Below are positions 17,275-24,732 of a stretch of 38,744 bases of DNA, in pieces. How positions within the stretch are numbered: the first letter of the stretch is position 1; every line of letters begins with the position of its first letter. The DNA is from Lachnospiraceae bacterium (GTDB taxonomy: Bacteria > Bacillota > Clostridia > Lachnospirales > Lachnospiraceae). The stretch spans positions 1-38,744 of the forward strand of contig JAFRSD010000045.1 in NCBI GenBank assembly GCA_017427775.1. The letters are read 5' to 3'. The notes below the pieces were generated by a model, which saw nothing but the letters and a program-made list of their open reading frames with translations, ran no database searches and had not been told where the DNA came from. A program made the position numbers and the translations under genes.

Positions 17275-18516
17275 TCAGATCGTGATGTCACGGTGCAGGA
17301 GTTCCACAAAGCGCTCGACGATTTCCGTCTTCTCATCCCAGAAGAATCTGCCTTCCGGCGTTACCATCGGCGAGTGCTTCTGCATCGGGAGCGTGTAGCG
17401 GCAGTAATGGTTGTAGCAGTCGTAGAACGTCGCATTTTTCTTCCGCCCGCGAACGATCATGCTGTCCATGACGAGGCCGAGCACGCCCATGTCGTCTAAG
17501 AGGTCCGCCTCCATCAGCATCAGAAGCGTACGGTCGATGTCCGGATCGGTCATGCGCCATTTGCACGAGTGGTCCGCAACGAGCCCGCAGATGTATTCCG
17601 TCCGATCCTCGGGATACCCGTGCGAAAGCAGGTACTTTCGCGTGATCGGTGCGCCCTCTGCCGCATGGTCGCCGCCTGAAACCGCGGACACCGCACGGCC
17701 GACATCGTGGAAAATCGTCGCAATCATCAAGTCCTCATAGCGAAGCCCTGTCTTGTCGGGCGTCCTGTCATAGAGCCTTCGTGCCCAGCCGAGAACCCGT
17801 TTCGTATGTTCAAAGCGGCTGTAGCCGAATTCGAGTTTATGCGCTCCGACACCGCCCTCGCCCTCCGTCTGTACGGGTTCAAGCGTCTCTCCGACAAATG
17901 CAAGCATGTCGGCGTAGTCCGGAACGATCCCGTCGGTATCATCCTTTTTTCTCTCGCTGAGCGCCTTGATTGCCTGTGTTTCCTCACGCTCGAAATTCCT
18001 TTTCCGCGCCGCCTCGTCCGCCAGATCAAACATGCGCATCTCGCGCTCGATCAGTGCCGGATCGCCGCCGCTTCGAAGGGCGTGCCTGTTAGCTCTTACA
18101 AGCGCAAACAGACATTCCACCCAAACCGCCTCAAATCCTTCTTCAATCTCGTAATCTTCCTGCGTGATCGGGACGCGTTCATCACCGATCTCGCAAAAAT
18201 AGTAATAATTCTGCTGTTCGAAAATCGCATCCGGATCTTTCGCATCGCGGTTCCTTCGAAGTACTCTTCCGAACTCCTCAATCGTTTCGGGTTTCACGAA
18301 ATATCCGCTTTCCTCGCGTACTTCCCGAATCAGAGCCTGCTCGGGAGTTTCGCCGGCCTCAATCCCGCCACCCGGGAATTTATAGTAGTCGTATTTGCGC
18401 GAATGCATCACAAGAAAGCGGCCGTTCTTTTCGATGATTGCCCGCGCGGACGGCCGGACATGTACGCGTCCGTCCGGATTGTAATCATGCGTGTCGATGG
18501 TAAACAATTCTTTCAT
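17275..18516 (-). CDS. Nudix hydrolase fused to an HD phosphohydrolase domain
   Basis: A 413-residue two-domain protein. Residues about 20-150 form a Nudix fold with a full Nudix box at about 50-72 (GGGIEAGETPEQALI then REVREESGY). A charged linker follows, then an HD domain from about 235: FEHTKRVLGWARRLYD, IATIFHDVGRAVSAVSGGDH, VADHSCKWR and LMEADLLDDMG, matching the H...HD...D arrangement. Nudix enzymes cleave nucleoside diphosphate-linked compounds and HD enzymes remove phosphates from nucleotides, so a two-step nucleotide clean-up is conceivable. I chose the ATG at 18516 because GGAGG precedes it; an ATG at 18537 overlaps the upstream stop as ATGA and would add seven residues. The gene is translationally coupled to a second Nudix gene. 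Confidence 0.88.
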   Translation of the reverse strand: MKELFTIDTHDYNPDGRVHVRPSARAIIEKNGRFLVMHSRKYDYYKFPGGGIEAGETPEQALIREVREESGYFVKPETIEEFGRVLRRNRDAKDPDAIFEQQNYYYFCEIGDERVPITQEDYEIEEGFEAVWVECLFALVRANRHALRSGGDPALIEREMRMFDLADEAARKRNFEREETQAIKALSERKKDDTDGIVPDYADMLAFVGETLEPVQTEGEGGVGAHKLEFGYSRFEHTKRVLGWARRLYDRTPDKTGLRYEDLMIATIFHDVGRAVSAVSGGDHAAEGAPITRKYLLSHGYPEDRTEYICGLVADHSCKWRMTDPDIDRTLLMLMEADLLDDMGVLGLVMDSMIVRGRKKNATFYDCYNHYCRYTLPMQKHSPMVTPEGRFFWDEKTEIVERFVELLHRDITI

Positions 18517-18533
18517 TCCCGAACTTCCTCCGT

Positions 18534-19001
18534 TCATGCCTTTGCGGCGCGCTCGTTTATATAGTCTCCGATTACTTTACGGATTGCGGGCGAGATCATA
18601 TCAAGCGTGATTTCGGTTGGTTCAAAGAACCGGATCTCCTCCAGTTCCTCTTCCTGCCTTCGGATCTGCCCGTGGTACCGACGGCAAAGGTACACGATCT
18701 CCACATAGTAAACCTCATCCGTGTTCGGATAAACCATGTGCGCTTCCTCGCCGGAATGGATTCGGAACAGCTCGAGTTCGTCCGCTTCCAGTCCCATCTC
18801 TTCACGAAGTTCCCTGCGGGCGCACTCTTCGACCGTCTCACCGATCTCAATCCCTCCGCCGGAATATCCCCAAAGGTGATTGTCCGTCCTCTTTCCGAGA
18901 AGGATCTGTCCTTTTTCGTTTTCAATGATTATGCTTCCGGCGCAATAAACGATCGGTCTATGTCCGACAAGCGCGCGGATTTCTTTAATGTATTCTCCCA
19001 T
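18534..19001 (-). CDS. Nudix hydrolase
   Basis: A 155-residue single-domain Nudix protein with a complete box (GGGIEIGETVEECARRELRE then EMGL). The N-terminal stretch GSIIIENEKGQILLGKRTDN resembles MutT/ADP-ribose-pyrophosphatase-like members, and the tail (FFEPTEITLDMISPAIRKVI) is also typical. The substrate is unknown. It ends 17 bases before the start used for the Nudix-HD fusion. Its ribosome site (GGAAGGAAA) directly abuts a pair of tandem structured repeats that separate it from the amidase gene. Confidence 0.9.
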   Translation of the reverse strand: MGEYIKEIRALVGHRPIVYCAGSIIIENEKGQILLGKRTDNHLWGYSGGGIEIGETVEECARRELREEMGLEADELELFRIHSGEEAHMVYPNTDEVYYVEIVYLCRRYHGQIRRQEEELEEIRFFEPTEITLDMISPAIRKVIGDYINERAAKA

Positions 19002-19011
19002 TTTCCTTCCT

Positions 19012-19147
19012 CAGGCGGTAAAGCCTCGGTCCTTCGGCCGGCGCCCCACCGCGATGGTTACTGCTCTGTTACCGTTGTATCAGGCGGTAAAGCTACGGCC
19101 CTTCGGCCGGCGCCCCACCGCATGGTTGCGGTCCTGTTTCCGTTGTG
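19012..19147. repeat. Two tandem copies of a 68-bp hairpin-forming repeat
   Basis: Unit 1 (19012-19080) and unit 2 (19081-19147) both begin CAGGCGGTAAAGC and share the CCTTCGGCCGGCGCCCCACCGC core and a CCGTTGT end. The minus-strand RNA of unit 2 folds into GCGGUGGGGC...CGGCC-GAAG-GGCCG...GCUUUACCGC, including three G-U pairs. The pair fills most of the 194-base gap between the amidase stop and the Nudix start. Confidence 0.8.
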
Positions 19148-19195
19148 AATCGATGGCTTCGTGCGCGTTACTGCTGCGGGATATTTTCCCGGGGA

Positions 19196-20194
19196 TTACT
19201 GCTGCGACGCGAAATAAGCATCGATGCCGTCGGCGATTGCTTTCGCGAGTTTGTTCCGATACTCGTCGGTCGCCATCAGACGGTCTTCCTTTTCGTTCGT
19301 CATAAAGCCCATCTCGACTATCGTCACGGGCACCTTGCACCAGTTGATTCCGCTCATCGTGTCTGTTTCGACAACGCTGCGCTTCTTACAGCCGCATTCG
19401 TCACAAATCGCGTTGAGAATCGTCTCCGACAGTTTTCGGCTCTTAGCGTACAGCGCTCCATTGTACGGGTTGTTCTTCGTCTGGCAAAGTGTTTCGCAAC
19501 CGTTTACATCACTGTTATCGTGCGCATTGGCATGAATCCTGACGAAAACGTCCGCCCCTGCTTTGTTCGCAATCTCGGCCCTTTCGCTGTTACTGATGTT
19601 TACATCGTGTGTTTCCCGGATCATGATAACACGGTATCCACGCTCGAGAAGGATTGCCTCAAGTTTCTGCGACACGATCAGATTCAATTCGTATTCCGGA
19701 ATTCCCGTGAAGTGCCCGGTCGTGCCGGAACTCACCTTGGCTTTCATCGTCGAAGAACCGGGACCGTCAGGCTCTTTTTCATTATTCCCTTTGCGCTGAT
19801 GCCCTGCATCGATGACTACCAGTTTGCCGGTCTGTGCCTGACCGCCCGTGGGCTCCGGTGCCGTTGTCGGGGTTACCGTGGGGTCAGGTATTGTCGTCGT
19901 GGCAGTCGTTGGTGTAGGTGCCGTTGTCGGGGTCACGGTGGGTTTCTCGGTCGGGGCCACAGTGGATTTCTCCGTCGGGGCCACAGTCGGTTCTTCGGTC
20001 GGTGTCGGGATGGCGGTTGGTGTATCCGTCGGCGTTTGCGTCGGATTTGCTTTTCGATCATCGATATCTTTCTGGGTCGTCTTCCCGCAAGCGACCATAG
20101 CAACGCCTACAAGCATCACCGTAATAACCAATGCTATAATACGAATACTGCCAGTGCGCTTTTCGTTCTTCCTTATTGATCTCAAGTCTCTCAT
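19196..20194 (-). CDS. N-acetylmuramoyl-L-alanine amidase (Amidase_3) with Thr/Pro-rich linker
   Basis: A 332-residue secreted amidase. An N-terminal hydrophobic segment ends in MVACGK, a lipobox-like site, suggesting a lipoprotein. A long Thr-Pro repeat linker (residues about 50-120, TEKPTVTPT-type units) projects the catalytic domain through the wall. The Amidase_3 domain follows: LVVIDAGHQ (Zn His), PEYELNL (Zn Glu), HDVNISNSERAEIAN, VRIHANAH (Zn His) and TIVEMGFMTN with the catalytic Glu. It cleaves the bond between muramic acid and the stem peptide. The ATG at 20194 has its GAGGA too close; a TTG at 20185 has better spacing, so the start is uncertain by three codons. It may be co-transcribed with the two Nudix genes. 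Confidence 0.9.
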   Translation of the reverse strand: MRDLRSIRKNEKRTGSIRIIALVITVMLVGVAMVACGKTTQKDIDDRKANPTQTPTDTPTAIPTPTEEPTVAPTEKSTVAPTEKPTVTPTTAPTPTTATTTIPDPTVTPTTAPEPTGGQAQTGKLVVIDAGHQRKGNNEKEPDGPGSSTMKAKVSSGTTGHFTGIPEYELNLIVSQKLEAILLERGYRVIMIRETHDVNISNSERAEIANKAGADVFVRIHANAHDNSDVNGCETLCQTKNNPYNGALYAKSRKLSETILNAICDECGCKKRSVVETDTMSGINWCKVPVTIVEMGFMTNEKEDRLMATDEYRNKLAKAIADGIDAYFASQQ

Positions 20195-20266
20195 TCCTCA
20201 CACATTTTCCGTACGCCGAACGAGGTCGGTTCGTACTTTAAGTTTGTGGTATGCACCATGTCGTTC

Positions 20267-20275
20267 ATTATACCA
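20267..20275 (-). promoter_or_regulatory. Extended -10 promoter of amidase gene
   Basis: The minus strand has TGGTATAAT, a perfect -10 with the TGn extension, 73 bases upstream of the amidase start. The -35 region (TTTTCA at 17 bases) is weak, as expected for extended -10 promoters. Confidence 0.55.
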
Positions 20276-20538
20276 AATCCCGTCAGAAATGAAAAGTCCA
20301 AGCACATGATTTAAGTGCCGGGTCAAAACCGATCTGTCAATTTCCCCAAACATTATTCTGCCGTTTTACCAACCATTATATTTGAGAGTTCGGCCTGCGA
20401 AGTCAAGTGTCTCCCGCTTGATTTGATTGGATTCTGGTCAATTATACAATTCTCTAATACAAACATCTTCTTTGATTTGAATCGGGACTTTGGTATTGTG
20501 CTTGTATTTGCATTGGAATCAGGAAAGTGAGAAGGAAT

Positions 20539-20673
20539 CCATTACAATCTTGCCTTCCCGTCTTGAAAGCTTCCGAATTAAAGACAAGAATTTGTAATGG
20601 GATTCTGGAAAGAATGTAGTTTACCATTACAAATCAGATTGAACGACCGAATAATTCAATAAAATTGTAATGG
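20539..20673. repeat. Four alternating copies of CCATTACAA/TTGTAATGG
   Basis: The nonamer occurs at 20539-20547 (+), 20592-20600 (-), 20624-20632 (+) and 20665-20673 (-). Flanking bases partly match (GGAATCCATTACAATCTTG and its approximate complement TTGTAATGGGATTC). No convincing gene lies in the 750-base gap 20195-20946. The rest of it holds the amidase promoter, these motifs and the ileS terminator. Confidence 0.6.
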
Positions 20674-20760
20674 ATTTGCAAAGATTGGATGATTTGCAAA
20701 AAAACCAGATAGGAAGAAAGCGTGATGTGCGATTTACGTAAAGCACTCAAGATTAAAAAG

Positions 20761-20793
20761 AAACCCACGAGGGGCGTCGCCCCTCGTGGGTTT
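20761..20793. terminator. Strong terminator downstream of ileS
   Basis: A perfect palindrome: AAACCCACGAGGGGC, a 3-base loop and GCCCCTCGTGGGTTT. The minus strand continues CTTTTTAATC. It lies about 155 bases after the ileS stop and could act in both directions. Confidence 0.85.
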
Positions 20794-20946
20794 AGAATAC
20801 ATCATATACCGGCGGCCGACAAGCCTGCCGTTTTCACAAAAATCAAGCGATAAACTGTGCAAAAGCAACAGCGTGTTTCTTCCAACAGCCGGCACAAAGC
20901 TTTCTTGCCACAGTATAACTCTCGCAATCCCTCACCGATACGGCTC

Positions 20947-23900
20947 TTACTTTCTCACAACCGTGATGGTTACATCCTCGCCGTTCAGGTTCCAGTCTTT
21001 CGTCTGACCGGCACCACCCGCAAAGGAAACACCGTCGGCGCTGACTGCTGCGGCATCAGCCAAAGGCTCGTAAACTACCTCATCGGCCAAAACGGTCTTC
21101 TTGATGAAGGCTTCGTTGTGCTTGCAGATTTCGGCAATCTTGTCGTTGCCGCAGAGGGCAAGCGTGATGTGATCCATAACCTCGAAGTCTGCGTCCTTAC
21201 GCATCGTCTGAACTTTGCTGATGACCTCACGCACATAGCCTTCTTCAATCAACTCGGGGGTAAGGGTTGTGTTCATGACAACCGTAACCTTGCCGTCGGA
21301 GTCGGATACGTATCCGTCAACCTTCTTGGCTTCAATCAACAGGTCATCCTTTGCAATCTGCTCGTCGACTCCGTCAACGTTAACGGTAACGGACCCGGTC
21401 TCGTTAAGTTCTGCCATAGCCTTGGCGGAATCAAGGTTAAGAAGGGCTTCCTTCACCGCGTTGATCTGCTTACCGAAACGCTTTCCGAGCGTACGGAGCT
21501 GCGGCTTAAAGGTGTAGCCGGTGAACTCGCTGACATCGTCACGGAACTCAACGTTCTTCACGTTCAGCTCATCCTCGATGATCTCCTTGTAGAAGTCGTT
21601 CAAAGTCACATCGTTCTTTACATACATATCTGCCATCGGCTGGCGCTGCTTGATGTTTGAAGCGTTACGGCATGCGCGGCCGAGTACAACGATATCGAGA
21701 ACCTCTTCCATGTTCTTCTCAAGTTCCGCATCAATCCAGTTCTCATGAACAACCGGATAATCGCAAAGATGTACGCTTTCCGGAGCGGAAGCGTCGATCG
21801 AGCATACAAGGTTGCGATAGATTGCCTCGCTCATGAACGGGATCATCGGAGCCGAAGCCTTTGCGATCGTAACGAGCGCGGTATAAAGCGTCATGTAAGC
21901 ATTGATCTTGTCCTGCTCCATGCCTTTAGCCCAGAAACGCTCACGGCCGCGGCGCACATACCAGTTACTCATTTCGTCAACGAACGAATCGAGTGCACGC
22001 GCCGCCTCGGGGATACGGTAATTCCAAAGGTTGTCATCCACGCTCTTGACCGTAGTCATCAGGCGGCTAAGCAGCCAGCGGTCCATGACCGGAAGCTTAT
22101 CGTAATCAAGCGTGTATTTGGTCGCATCGAAGTTATCGATATTCGCATACAGCACGAAGAATGCGTACGTATTCCAAAGCGTGCCCATGAACTTCCGCTG
22201 CCCTTCGACAACGGCTTTGTCGTGGAAACGGTTCGGCAGCCACGGCGCGCTGTTGATATAGAAATACCAGCGGATTGCGTCCGCGCCGAACTTCTCAAGG
22301 GCTTCGAACGGATCTACCGCGTTGCCCTTAGACTTACTCATCTTCTGGCCGTTCTCATCCTGCACATGACCGAGGACGATAACATTCTCGTACGGTGCCT
22401 TATTGAACAGAAGCGTCGACTCCGCCATCAGGGAGTGGAACCATCCACGCGTCTGGTCAACGGCCTCACTGATGAACTGTGCCGGGAACTGCTGCTCAAA
22501 GAGCTCCTTATTCTCAAACGGATAATGATGCTGTGCAAAAGGCATCGCGCCACTGTCGAACCAGCAGTCGATTACCTCGGGGACGCGGTGCATCGTCTTT
22601 CCGCATTTCGGGCAGGCAAATGTGACACTGTCGATGTACGGACGATGCAGTTCCACCTTCGCGTCGGCAGGATTGCCCGAACGCTCTGCGAGTTCCGCAC
22701 GGCTTCCGATACACTCACGGTGACCGCACTCGCACTCCCAGATGTTAAGAGGTGTGCCCCAGTAACGGTTACGGCTGAGCGCCCAGTCCTGAATGTTCTC
22801 AAGCCAGTTGCCGAAACGTCCTTTACCGATGGACTCGGGAATCCAGTTTACGGTATTGTTATTGCGCACAAGGTCATCACGAACAGCGGTCTCACGGATA
22901 TACCAGGACTCACGCGCATAGTAGATCAGAGGGGTATCACAACGCCAGCAATGCGGATATTCATGCTCAAACTTCGGTGCGTCGAACAGAAGCTTGCGTG
23001 CGGAAAGATCCTTAATAACCTCGGGATCGGCACTGACAGCACCCTTCTCGATCTCGGCAGCGGTAGGCTTGCAGCGCATTCCCGCGAACGGCGTTACATC
23101 AAGCATGACACCCTTCTCGTTAACCATCTGCACAAGAGGAAGGTCATAATTACGTCCTACGTTGGCGTCGTCTTCACCGAATGCCGGTGCGATATGAACG
23201 ATACCGGTACCGTCGGACATTGTTACGTAATCATCACAGGTTACATAAAATGCCTTCTTGCCCTGTTTCTTAGCCTCATCGGCAGCGCACTGATACAAAG
23301 GCTCATACTCGCGGCGCTCAAGGTCGGTACCCTTGAAGGTCTCGAGCACTTCATAAGCCGGAGCGCCGTCCTTACTAAGAGGCGCAAGCACCGTATCGGC
23401 AAGAGCCTGTGCAAGATAATAGGTATAGCCGTCTGCGGCCTTTACCTTCACATACGTATCGGAAGGGTTCACGCAAAGCGCAACGTTCGAAGGAAGCGTC
23501 CAAGGCGTGGTCGTCCAGGCAAGGAAGTAAGCGTCCTCGCCGACTGCCTTGAAGCGGACAACAGCCGAGCGTTCCTTAACGGTCTTGTAACCCTGGGAAA
23601 CCTCAGCCGAGGAAAGCGGCGTTCCGCAGCGCGGGCAGTACGGAACAATCTTAAAGCCCTTATAAAGAAGGCCCTTGTCCCAGATCTGCTTAAGAGCCCA
23701 CCACTCGGACTCGATATAGTCGTCATGATAAGTTACATAAGGGTTGTCCATGTCAGCCCAGAAGCCGACCGTACCGGAGAAATCCTCCCACATGCCCTTG
23801 TATTTCCAAACGGATTCCTTGCATTTGTCGATGAAAGGCTCAAGGCCGTATGCCTCGATCTGATCCTTTCCGTTGATGCCGAGAAGCTTCTCGACCTCGA

Positions 23901-24180
23901 TTTCAACCGGAAGTCCGTGCGTGTCCCAGCCCGCCTTACGCGGTACCATGAAGCCCTTCATGGTGCGGTATCTGGGGATCATATCTTTGATAACACGGGT
24001 CAGAACATGACCGATGTGCGGCTTGCCGTTCGCGGTCGGCGGTCCGTCATAAAACGTGTATGTCGGTCCTTCCTTTCTTGACTCCATGCTCTTACGGAAA
24101 ATGTCATTATCCTGCCAGAATTTCAGCGTCTCCTTCTCACGGCCGACGAAATCCATATTGGCGTCAACTTTCTTGTACAT
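20947..24180 (-). CDS. ileS: Isoleucyl-tRNA synthetase, type 2-like
   Basis: A 1077-residue class I synthetase that charges tRNA-Ile. Visible landmarks are YDGPPTANGKPHIGHV (HIGH motif), the editing (CP1) domain with AWTTTPWTLPSNVALCV, WFDSGAMPFAQHHYP, and the GQKMSKSKGNAVDP (KMSKS) loop. A long C-terminal anticodon-binding region of about 400 residues ends in an added domain. The length and the KAGWDTHGLPVEIEVEK/WEDFSGTVGFWADMDNPYV style are those of the eukaryote-like type 2 enzymes rather than the shorter E. coli type. The start at 24180 has AAGGAGG eight bases upstream. The gene is preceded by a T-box leader with an Ile specifier, so expression should rise when tRNA-Ile is uncharged. Confidence 0.96.
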   Translation of the reverse strand: MYKKVDANMDFVGREKETLKFWQDNDIFRKSMESRKEGPTYTFYDGPPTANGKPHIGHVLTRVIKDMIPRYRTMKGFMVPRKAGWDTHGLPVEIEVEKLLGINGKDQIEAYGLEPFIDKCKESVWKYKGMWEDFSGTVGFWADMDNPYVTYHDDYIESEWWALKQIWDKGLLYKGFKIVPYCPRCGTPLSSAEVSQGYKTVKERSAVVRFKAVGEDAYFLAWTTTPWTLPSNVALCVNPSDTYVKVKAADGYTYYLAQALADTVLAPLSKDGAPAYEVLETFKGTDLERREYEPLYQCAADEAKKQGKKAFYVTCDDYVTMSDGTGIVHIAPAFGEDDANVGRNYDLPLVQMVNEKGVMLDVTPFAGMRCKPTAAEIEKGAVSADPEVIKDLSARKLLFDAPKFEHEYPHCWRCDTPLIYYARESWYIRETAVRDDLVRNNNTVNWIPESIGKGRFGNWLENIQDWALSRNRYWGTPLNIWECECGHRECIGSRAELAERSGNPADAKVELHRPYIDSVTFACPKCGKTMHRVPEVIDCWFDSGAMPFAQHHYPFENKELFEQQFPAQFISEAVDQTRGWFHSLMAESTLLFNKAPYENVIVLGHVQDENGQKMSKSKGNAVDPFEALEKFGADAIRWYFYINSAPWLPNRFHDKAVVEGQRKFMGTLWNTYAFFVLYANIDNFDATKYTLDYDKLPVMDRWLLSRLMTTVKSVDDNLWNYRIPEAARALDSFVDEMSNWYVRRGRERFWAKGMEQDKINAYMTLYTALVTIAKASAPMIPFMSEAIYRNLVCSIDASAPESVHLCDYPVVHENWIDAELEKNMEEVLDIVVLGRACRNASNIKQRQPMADMYVKNDVTLNDFYKEIIEDELNVKNVEFRDDVSEFTGYTFKPQLRTLGKRFGKQINAVKEALLNLDSAKAMAELNETGSVTVNVDGVDEQIAKDDLLIEAKKVDGYVSDSDGKVTVVMNTTLTPELIEEGYVREVISKVQTMRKDADFEVMDHITLALCGNDKIAEICKHNEAFIKKTVLADEVVYEPLADAAAVSADGVSFAGGAGQTKDWNLNGEDVTITVVRK

Positions 24181-24289
24181 ACTGATGTCCTCCTTGGTAC
24201 ATTGCTTCGACAGGTATGCGGGGCAGTTACGGAGCGGTGCGGCTCGCCTGTCGCAGGAAAAGCTTTCCGGCAAATCGGCTCTCTTCGAA

Positions 24290-24575
24290 AAAAAACAAAA
24301 GCCCCCATCCAAAAAGGATGAGGGACATAGTTTCTCATAACCACCTTTTTGCGTACGCTGCCTTGCAGAAATACGTTGTCCGGGTAACGGCGGACGGTCC
24401 GGTGCGGACTACTCGCTCTTCGTTTCTGCTGCCAAAAGGTCGCCGAAACATCTGCTTTCGCTCACACGACTCGGGAGTGATGTTCCCCTGACAAGTTCAC
24501 ACCGGGCTTTCACCGCCCCCGGCTCGCTTCGGATCTCTTCTCAGGATACTGTCTCCGTCTTCGTCTTTCTCTATG
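24290..24575 (-). promoter_or_regulatory. T-box riboswitch leader of ileS (Ile specifier ATC)
   Basis: Stem I contains AGTA near its 5' side and the specifier candidate ATC at 24479-24481 in GAACATCACTCC. The antiterminator is clear: AAAAAGG (24344-24350) pairs with CCTTTTT (24311-24317), TGGT (24340-24343) is the tRNA-end-binding bulge, and ATGAG pairs with CTCAT (24318-24322). The competing terminator pairs CCCTCATCC (24316-24324) with GGATGGGGG (24302-24310) and runs into a T-tract. The T-box sequence itself (AAGGTGGTTATGAG) departs from the usual AGGGTGGNACCGCG. Confidence 0.88.
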
Positions 24576-24581
24576 GATGAT

Positions 24582-24611
24582 AATATAGACCATGCATGGG
24601 GATTATGTCAA
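24582..24611 (-). promoter_or_regulatory. ileS promoter
   Basis: On the minus strand a perfect TTGACA (24606-24611) and TATATT (24582-24587) are 18 bases apart, immediately upstream of the T-box leader. Confidence 0.8.
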
Positions 24612-24635
24612 GAATAAATCTGCGGAAATAAAACA

Positions 24636-24660
24636 GCCGGCCCGAATGGTACGGACCGGC
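24636..24660 (-). terminator. Terminator of MATE transporter gene
   Basis: GCCGGTCCG pairs with CGGGCCGGC around a 7-base loop on the minus strand, followed by TGTTTTATTT. It lies about 70 bases after the stop at 24733. Confidence 0.8.
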
Positions 24661-24732
24661 ACCGGAACTACTTTATTTATCACGGCAAATGCCCCGCCGC
24701 TCCGAGTCAGCAAAGCGGTCTTATTCTCTTCG

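Noticed and set aside
20315-20530. A 71-codon frame on the plus strand in the amidase-ileS gap
   Set aside because: No ribosome site, no promoter and no recognisable protein features; it sits in low-complexity AT-rich DNA.
21745-24081. A very long open frame on the plus strand inside ileS
   Set aside because: It is antisense to a clearly coding synthetase, has no ribosome site and its translation has no protein-like motifs. Long antisense frames are common opposite genes with this codon bias.
24181-24312. Upstream in-frame start for ileS
   Set aside because: It would place the start inside the T-box terminator and T-tract. The ATG at 24180 has an ideal AAGGAGG.
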